Shown piece after piece: positions 1-4,747 of a stretch of 6,662 nt of DNA; within the stretch, counting starts at the first letter, position 1, and every line of letters starts with the position of its first letter. The DNA is from Myxococcales bacterium (GTDB lineage Bacteria > Myxococcota_A > Bradymonadia > Bradymonadales > Bradymonadaceae), in NCBI GenBank assembly GCA_007120615.1, contig SKNI01000455.1:1-6662 (forward strand). Reading direction: 5' to 3'. Made by a program: the position numbers and the translations under genes. Under the pieces are notes generated by a model. That model had not been told where the DNA came from. It did no database searches and worked only from the letters and a program-made list of their open reading frames with translations.

Positions 1-1950
1 CAGCGGCTCAATGTCGTCGTTCCGCGAACGCCGCCTGCCTTCACCTTCGCAACGCTCGATGCTCTGAGCTTGGCCTATCCCGACATCTCGGTGATGCGCC
101 TTTCCGCGAACCGGAAGATGGTGGTGAACGAATTGCTCACTCTGGAGCGCCTCTTTCTGGGAGAGAGTGACTTCGAGATCATGCGAAAGATTCGCCACGT
201 GGAGATGAGCCCGCCCTCATTATATAATCCCCACGTTCCCAAAGAATTAGAAGATATCGTGTTGAAAGCGTTGGCCGGAAATTCCGGCGATCGCTATCAA
301 TCGGCCCTGGAGTTGGCCGAGGACCTCGAAAAATTCATGCGCAGTCAGGGGTTTTATTATACCAATAAAGACCTCGCGAGCTATATGAAAGAGGCCTTTC
401 AGGCCGATCTGGAATTCGAAAATAAGAAGCTGGAATATTATCGCTCACTCAATCTTCAGCCCATCGATCCCCACGCTCCGGCGAAGTCGGCGCCGGCAGT
501 CCCGGAGTTAAGCTGGGACGATGCGGAGATGGAGACCCAGATCTTTGATCGGGAAGACGAAGAGGAAGCGATCAGTGAAGACGACATCGTCTACGCCGAA
601 GATCTCGACGCCGGGGTCTCCGAGCACGATGTGACCCAGATTCATGTGCCGGGAGCGGCAATCCCCGACGACGATCCCACCGTGGAGTTTGATCGCTGGG
701 ACGCCGACTTAAACCTGGGAAGCCGGGACTCCATCGACGAGATCGAGATCGAGCCCCGGGGCGGGGCAAAACGAACCGCTCAGATGCCTGCAGTGCAGCG
801 AAGTAATGTGCCTCAGGTTACGGTCAACGCCGCCGTTGATCCTCGCCATCGACGAGATTCCAGCTCCAGCCTGGGGCGGATCGCCCTGGTCGCCCTGATC
901 GTCATCGCCCTGGGAATGGGCTATTATTATTTCACCCAGGATACCACCACCGACGTTCAATTTAGCTTTGGCGACGAGCCGGTTCGAATCACGGTCAACG
1001 ACCAACTCATCCACGAGGGTCCGACCCCGTTTGAGGCGAGTCTTGCTGCGGGGCAAGCCCGCATCGTGGTGGAGCGAGATGGGCATCACCCTTTCGAGCG
1101 TACCGAGAATTTTGTGGCCGGCGAACCCTCCCAACTGCAAGGGGAGTTGGAGGCCTTTGACTACGCCAATACGGGATTCGATCTCAAGACCACTCCCGAG
1201 GAGGCCCTGGTCTATCTGGACGATGAAGATCTGGAGCTGAAGACTCCGGCCTCGGCTCGAGAGATCGAACCGGGCATGTACACCCTGCGGGTAGAATTGG
1301 AAGATTATTTGCCCTACGAGCTAGATATAGGGATCACTCACGATCAAATCCTCGAATTGGAATGGGAGCTTCGCCCCGCTACCATCGATCTGGCGATCTC
1401 CTCCGATCCGGATCGGGCCAATTATACGGTCTACGCCGAGGGCAGCGATGACAGCCTTCACCGCGGCCGCACCCCCGATACGGTAGAGGGTCTGGACGCA
1501 GAAATGACCTACCGGGTCGTCATTGAGCGCAGTCGATATCAGGATTGGGAACAGACTGTGGAGCCCGGCCTGGAGCGAGAAGTTGGCCTCTCCGCCGAGT
1601 TGGAGCGCACCGAATCCGAGCCGGTGGCCTCTGCCCGGACCGAGCGGCCTACCACCCGTCGCACTCCGACTCCGAGGCCTGAGCCCACGCCGACGCCGAC
1701 GCCGACGCCGGAGCCGGAGCCGGAACCAGCGGCGGAGCCCGCAGGTACGGGCACCCTCTCGGTGGCTTCTCGTCCGGCAGCGCGGGTTTATATCAACGAC
1801 CGGGACACCGGGCGCTATACTCCGCTGGTGGACTTCGAACTGCCGGCGGGCAACCACAAAGTGGTCCTGAGAAACGAAGAGTTCAACCTCAACAAAACCT
1901 ATTACGTCGATATCGAGCCCGGTCAAGGGGAGCGCGTAATCAATCGGTGA
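1..1950 (+). CDS. Membrane Ser/Thr protein kinase with PEGA repeats (C-terminal part, 5' end outside window)
   Basis: The frame is open from base 1 to the TGA at 1948-1950 (649 codons), so the true start lies upstream; the TTG at 70 has no support as a start. Codons 41-115 match the end of a Ser/Thr kinase C-lobe (NELLTLERLF, GESDFEIMRKIR, then ELEDIVLKAL and DRYQSALELAEDL), the form common in myxobacterial kinases. The ATP-binding lobe, HRD and DFG motifs would lie left of the window. After an acidic linker (codons about 150-285) comes one hydrophobic helix at codons 294-311 (IALVALIVIALGMGYYYF). The remainder, about 330 residues, holds PEGA-like beta repeats and a Thr/Glu-Pro spacer, presumably outside the cytoplasmic membrane. 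The last repeat (GTLSVASRPAARVYINDRDT) is a typical PEGA sequence. Known families of this layout phosphorylate Ser/Thr in response to envelope signals; the ligand is unknown. Codons 1-40 do not look like kinase subdomains VIII-IX (see findings). It lies 7 bp upstream of the next kinase gene, probably in one operon. Confidence 0.88.
   Translation, partial: QRLNVVVPRTPPAFTFATLDALSLAYPDISVMRLSANRKMVVNELLTLERLFLGESDFEIMRKIRHVEMSPPSLYNPHVPKELEDIVLKALAGNSGDRYQSALELAEDLEKFMRSQGFYYTNKDLASYMKEAFQADLEFENKKLEYYRSLNLQPIDPHAPAKSAPAVPELSWDDAEMETQIFDREDEEEAISEDDIVYAEDLDAGVSEHDVTQIHVPGAAIPDDDPTVEFDRWDADLNLGSRDSIDEIEIEPRGGAKRTAQMPAVQRSNVPQVTVNAAVDPRHRRDSSSSLGRIALVALIVIALGMGYYYFTQDTTTDVQFSFGDEPVRITVNDQLIHEGPTPFEASLAAGQARIVVERDGHHPFERTENFVAGEPSQLQGELEAFDYANTGFDLKTTPEEALVYLDDEDLELKTPASAREIEPGMYTLRVELEDYLPYELDIGITHDQILELEWELRPATIDLAISSDPDRANYTVYAEGSDDSLHRGRTPDTVEGLDAEMTYRVVIERSRYQDWEQTVEPGLEREVGLSAELERTESEPVASARTERPTTRRTPTPRPEPTPTPTPTPEPEPEPAAEPAGTGTLSVASRPAARVYINDRDTGRYTPLVDFELPAGNHKVVLRNEEFNLNKTYYVDIEPGQGERVINR
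880..933 (+). other. Transmembrane segment of the PEGA kinase
   Basis: Eighteen codons encode an uninterrupted hydrophobic run (IALVALIVIALGMGYYYF). It is preceded by basic residues (RHRRD and a nearby Arg) and followed by polar sequence (TQDTTTD). The positive charges on the N-terminal side predict that the kinase domain is cytoplasmic and the PEGA part is outside. It is the only plausible membrane helix in the visible part of this protein. Confidence 0.85.
955..1947 (+). repeat. Four PEGA-like domains in the kinase ectodomain
   Basis: By reading the protein, four beta-rich units of about 65-80 residues can be drawn. They lie at about 955-1158, 1168-1377, 1378-1614 and 1747-1947. Each has the order expected of PEGA domains: a short strand, a TP or similar turn (GPTPFEASL, LKTPASAREI, GRTPDTVEG, RYTPLVDFEL), a Gly or acidic turn (LAAGQARIVV, EPGMYTLRV, PAGNHKVVL), then a strand rich in Val and Glu. 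The fourth is the clearest and is set apart by the Thr-Pro/Glu-Pro spacer. The first three are divergent, and their borders are estimates. PEGA domains are thought to act as envelope-facing binding modules; what they bind here is not visible. Confidence 0.68.
1681..1728 (+). repeat. Hexanucleotide microsatellite encoding a Thr-Pro / Glu-Pro spacer
   Basis: Four perfect ACGCCG units (1687-1710) are followed by two GAGCCG units (1711-1722) and a variant GAACCA. They encode alternating Thr-Pro then Glu-Pro dipeptides. This is an extended, rigid spacer between the third and fourth PEGA-like units. Copy changes would be in steps of two codons, so length variation would keep the frame. Such spacers often help an ectodomain reach across the periplasm or peptidoglycan, which is an inference here. 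Confidence 0.8.
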
Positions 1951-1951
1951 G
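1946..1951 (+). promoter_or_regulatory. Ribosome binding site for the second kinase, overlapping the upstream stop codon
   Basis: GGTGAG at 1946-1951 matches the GGTGA part of the Shine-Dalgarno consensus and lies 6 bases before the GTG at 1958. It overlaps the TGA of the preceding gene (1948-1950). This supports the GTG start and suggests that translation of the second kinase is coupled to the first. Confidence 0.6.
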
Positions 1952-1957
1952 TCTGTT

Positions 1958-3919
1958 GTGCCCCGAATAAAATCCACGACCGCCGATCTGACTCATTATT
2001 GTCGGAGCTGCATTAGTTGCGTAAAGCCGACGGCGGAGCACTGTTCGGAATGTGGATCGGAGCGACCTTCGGGGGGCTGGTTTCCCTTAGATGAGAGTCC
2101 CTACCGATTTCTCGGAAAAACCATCGACGAGCGCTATTTCCTGGATCGCTTTCTGGACTCCGGAGCCTCCGGTCACGTCTACCGGGCACGAGGAATTCGA
2201 TTCACGCGCCATCTTGCGATCAAAATCGTCGACACCAATCGGGCCGGAGATGAAGAGTTTCGAGAACAAATGGTCCGGTCCTTTCAGCGGGAGATCGACA
2301 CCCTCAGCCAGATCAGAAATCCCCACGTAGTCGGGGTATATGAGGCCATCAAACTCTCGGAGACCATCTTCGGGCTGGTCATGGAGTATATCGACGGTCA
2401 GACCCTGGATCAATTGATGGAGGACCGACAAGGGCTCCCCATCAAAGACGCCGTCTCCATCGTCCAGCAGATCGCAAATGGTCTCCACGAAGCCCATCGA
2501 AGCGGAATCATCCACCGCGATATCAAGCCTCAAAATATCATGGTGGAGAAGTTGCCGGCCACCGGACTATTTGCCCGGGTTCTGGATTTCGGGATCGCCC
2601 ATGTGGTGGGCTCCAATCAACAGAGTCACCGTTTTCTGGGGACCCCGTTATATGCATCGCCGGAACAATGCCGGGGAAATTTACAGCTCGATGGGCGCAC
2701 CGATATCTACAGCCTGGGATGTCTGTTTTTTCACCTCTTGACCGGTCAGCCCCCGTTTCCCTTCACCAATGCGCTTCGGGTGATGGACGCCCATCTGGAG
2801 TCGTCCCGCCCACGACTTGAGGACGCCGCACCGTCGGTGGAGTTTCCTCCGGAGTTGGAGAATTTAGTCGCTCATCTTCTGACCCGTGATCGAAGGGAGC
2901 GGGCCCCCGATCTCCACCTGGTGCATCAGGACCTAACGGCTTTTTTGAAGGGAAAGCCGCTGGTTAATTTCGGTTCGCCTCCTGACTATCGACTCCACGA
3001 AGATGATAGCCTGGCGATGTGGTCGGAGGCCTTCGAAAAGAGCGAACCCGGCGGATTTCACGACTTCGTAAGCCTCGCCGAGCGCACATCCAACGAGCTG
3101 GCCTCCGATCCCACATTCTCCGAGATCGGGGAGGTGCCGGGCTGGGATGCGGACTCGGAGGTAGATATGGTGCAGCTGTCATCATTTCCCTCTCCGTTTT
3201 CGAGTCCGACGCCCACGATCACGGCCTCGGTGATCGACCGCCGGGGGTTGGCCTGTGTGCTGGTGGATCACAGCCCCTGCGTTTATTTTATGGAGCTGGG
3301 GGACGGAGGGTTTCGGTCCACCTTTCAACAGAGCAGGCTTGTGTCGGCGGCGGAAGTCGACCTGACACAGGGCATGCTCTTGATCGGCGACGTCAGCGGA
3401 GAGTTGCGGGGACTCGATCTCGGCGGGGAGGGGGCCCGAGTCACCACCTTTGAAGGATCGCCGGTGGCGCTGGAATTGGTTCCCACCACGAGCCAACTCT
3501 ACGTGGGAACCGAACGAGGCCACCTCCATGTCTTCGATATGCGCACCAATTCGCAGCGGGAGTTGGTTCGATTTCCCCACGCTATCTCAAGCGTTTATGC
3601 CCGGCCCGGTCGCCCGCTTCTGGTCGGACTCTGGGACGGGTCGGTGGCTCAGCTCGATCGAGAGGGTAAGATCTCCTGGCATATCCCGATGGCCCCGGAC
3701 ACGGTAGCGAGCACGGGGTATCTCGACGAAGAGAGCTATTTCGCCCTCGACAGTCAGGGCGATTTGCACGTGGGGTTGGTGGAGAATGGAGAACGAGACC
3801 GCAGCTTTTCGATCGGCCGTGGACTTCGAACGGTGCGCCACCTCGATGACGGTCGACTTCTGGGGTTATCGGTTTTTGGAAATCAGATTCAGATCTGGAA
3901 TATTTTTCTCGATCATTGA
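1958..3919 (+). CDS. Soluble Ser/Thr protein kinase with N-terminal zinc ribbon and C-terminal beta-propeller
   Basis: This complete 653-residue gene starts at GTG 1958; that start is needed to include the Cys-rich N-terminus and has a Shine-Dalgarno match. Residues 15-32 hold C15, C18, C21, C29 and C32 (YCRSC, then HCSECGSERP), a zinc-ribbon-like knuckle. The kinase domain spans about 60-330: Gly-loop SGASGHVY (68-75), ATP-binding K89 (LAIKIV), alphaC E112, catalytic loop HRDIKPQN (186-193, D188), DFG 210-212, SPE 234-236 and DIYSLG. All catalytic residues are present, so it should be active. A hydrophilic linker (about 335-405) leads to about 245 residues that can be split into six strand-rich segments of about 40 residues (such as GDVSGELRGLDL, GTERGHLHVFDM and GLWDGSVAQLD). 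This resembles a WD40- or PQQ-like beta-propeller, a likely docking or sensing part. There is no signal peptide or membrane helix, so the protein is predicted to be cytoplasmic. It probably forms an operon with the PEGA kinase and ends 44 bp from the convergent gene. Confidence 0.92.
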   Translation: MPRIKSTTADLTHYCRSCISCVKPTAEHCSECGSERPSGGWFPLDESPYRFLGKTIDERYFLDRFLDSGASGHVYRARGIRFTRHLAIKIVDTNRAGDEEFREQMVRSFQREIDTLSQIRNPHVVGVYEAIKLSETIFGLVMEYIDGQTLDQLMEDRQGLPIKDAVSIVQQIANGLHEAHRSGIIHRDIKPQNIMVEKLPATGLFARVLDFGIAHVVGSNQQSHRFLGTPLYASPEQCRGNLQLDGRTDIYSLGCLFFHLLTGQPPFPFTNALRVMDAHLESSRPRLEDAAPSVEFPPELENLVAHLLTRDRRERAPDLHLVHQDLTAFLKGKPLVNFGSPPDYRLHEDDSLAMWSEAFEKSEPGGFHDFVSLAERTSNELASDPTFSEIGEVPGWDADSEVDMVQLSSFPSPFSSPTPTITASVIDRRGLACVLVDHSPCVYFMELGDGGFRSTFQQSRLVSAAEVDLTQGMLLIGDVSGELRGLDLGGEGARVTTFEGSPVALELVPTTSQLYVGTERGHLHVFDMRTNSQRELVRFPHAISSVYARPGRPLLVGLWDGSVAQLDREGKISWHIPMAPDTVASTGYLDEESYFALDSQGDLHVGLVENGERDRSFSIGRGLRTVRHLDDGRLLGLSVFGNQIQIWNIFLDH

Positions 3920-3963
3920 CCAGCATTACATGCAGCGCAGACGTCCCCGGGCCCCGCTCCTGA

Positions 3964-4668
3964 TCAGGGAAGAGAGACGACCCACCGCACCGAGAGATCG
4001 GCGTCATCTCCGGTGGCGTCGAATGAAAGATTCGACAATCGGTCGATGACACATTGCTCAAAGAGGGGCTCTTCCAGGCCGCGATTGAGAATGATCTCAG
4101 GGGAATCGATCACCCCTTCGCCGGCAGCGGTACGCATCGTCCACTCCAGAGCGACTCGTCCCTGAGCGCCCTGAGATTGCCCGTGGCATTCTCGCACGGC
4201 GTCCTCGGCCAGACGGGTCGAGCGGCGGCGATCTTCGCGCCTGGCCAGCTCAAAGCCCTGGTCCATCTCACCGTTATCGAGGCGCTCTCGCAGGGCCTCT
4301 TCATCGACGTCTGTGGCGGGAGCCATCCAGTCCTGAGGTCCGACGCCTTCGGGGCGTTCATGGGCGGTCTCTTCTCCGGCCACGATTGGCTCGGTCGGCT
4401 CGATCTCTGGGCGATCCGATCGGAGTTGGGAGTCCTCTTCGGGCTCTTTTTTCTCGGAGGTCTTTATCGGGAGGTCTCCATCTCCCTCGTAGTGGCGAAA
4501 GGAGTATTCATCGTCGCCTTGCGGTTCTTCGGAGCTATCGAAAAAGCTCACCCAGAAAAAAACGCCGATGAGCACCGTTATAACCACCTTGAAAATCACG
4601 GTAGAGACGAAGTGTTTCATCACGTATTGTTCGGCGTATCGGTCAAACATAATAATACCAGCCAGCAT
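3964..4668 (-). CDS. AgmX/PglI-like single-pass membrane protein
   Basis: This 234-residue protein begins with a short polar N-terminus and one transmembrane helix at about 21-43 (VSTVIFKVVITVLIGVFF and on). The basic residues before the helix predict that the rest is periplasmic. Residues 45-135 are an acidic, Pro/Glu-rich linker. The C-terminal domain (about 140-234) has C161 in VRECHGQ, then GRVALEWTM, IILNRGLEEP and C206 in FEQCVIDRLSNLSF. This Cys, G-x-V, second Cys, then R-L and F order resembles the C-terminal domain of AgmX/PglI proteins of Myxococcota; the cysteines may form a disulfide. AgmX and PglI were named from adventurous gliding motility, but the domain is widespread and a motility role cannot be assumed. 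ATGs at 4668, 4650 and 4620 are possible starts and none has a strong ribosome binding site. The first is listed and 4650 is equally likely. The gene converges on the second kinase and diverges from the third. The opposite-strand frame at 4054-4710 is its shadow. Confidence 0.82.
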   Translation of the reverse strand: MLAGIIMFDRYAEQYVMKHFVSTVIFKVVITVLIGVFFWVSFFDSSEEPQGDDEYSFRHYEGDGDLPIKTSEKKEPEEDSQLRSDRPEIEPTEPIVAGEETAHERPEGVGPQDWMAPATDVDEEALRERLDNGEMDQGFELARREDRRRSTRLAEDAVRECHGQSQGAQGRVALEWTMRTAAGEGVIDSPEIILNRGLEEPLFEQCVIDRLSNLSFDATGDDADLSVRWVVSLP

Positions 4669-4747
4669 AAGTTTGCGTTGAGGGCCCGTTTCGATACACT
4701 GCCCATGTAGTGCTAGTAGCGCTCAGCGAGCCATCTCAGGTAAAGTC
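4669..4747. promoter_or_regulatory. Divergent intergenic region between the AgmX-like gene and the third kinase
   Basis: These 79 bp separate two genes read in opposite directions, so promoters for both should lie here or slightly inside the genes. On the + strand, TTGCGT at 4673-4678 and TACACT at 4695-4700 (16-bp spacing) form a weak sigma70-like candidate for the kinase, leaving a leader of about 40 bases. In-frame and out-of-frame TAG codons around 4708-4718 close upstream frames. No convincing operator palindrome was seen beyond the 6-bp AGCGCT at 4718-4723. The function of the region is firm from gene layout; the exact boxes are not. Confidence 0.45.
4738..4740 (+). promoter_or_regulatory. 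Ribosome binding site of the third kinase
   Basis: AGG at 4738-4740, in the context CAGGTAAAG, lies 7 bases before the ATG at 4748. It supports this ATG over the next in-frame ATG at 4790, which would begin just before the kinase domain. Confidence 0.55.

Noticed and set aside
70..72. TTG as the start of the PEGA kinase gene
   Set aside because: The frame is open upstream to base 1, there is no ribosome binding site, and starting here would give a protein lacking all catalytic motifs.
223..228. Perfect TATAAT hexamer
   Set aside because: It encodes Tyr-Asn within the kinase C-lobe (SLYNP), and no -35 like sequence stands 16-18 bases upstream. It is probably a chance AT-rich codon run.
1687..1722. 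Microsatellite as a phase-variation switch
   Set aside because: The unit is six bases, so gain or loss keeps the frame; it could change spacer length but not switch expression on or off.
1321..1977. Long - strand open frame of 218 codons opposite the PEGA region
   Set aside because: It contains runs of Arg from the complementary microsatellite and no domain signature; the + strand has continuous PEGA-like coding.
3019..3453. + strand open frame of 144 codons inside the second kinase gene
   Set aside because: It is out of frame with an intact, well-motivated coding sequence and has a composition typical of a frame-shifted GC-rich read.
3920..3963. Possible terminator between the convergent second kinase and AgmX-like gene
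   Set aside because: The 44 bases include the GC-rich CCCCGGGCCCCG but no stem-loop with a reasonable loop and no T-tract on either strand.
4054..4710. Long + strand open frame of 218 codons opposite the AgmX-like gene
   Set aside because: It lies antisense to a gene with a clear transmembrane helix and a family-like C-terminal domain, has no recognisable motif and ends at the divergent promoter region. It is a shadow of a GC-rich gene.
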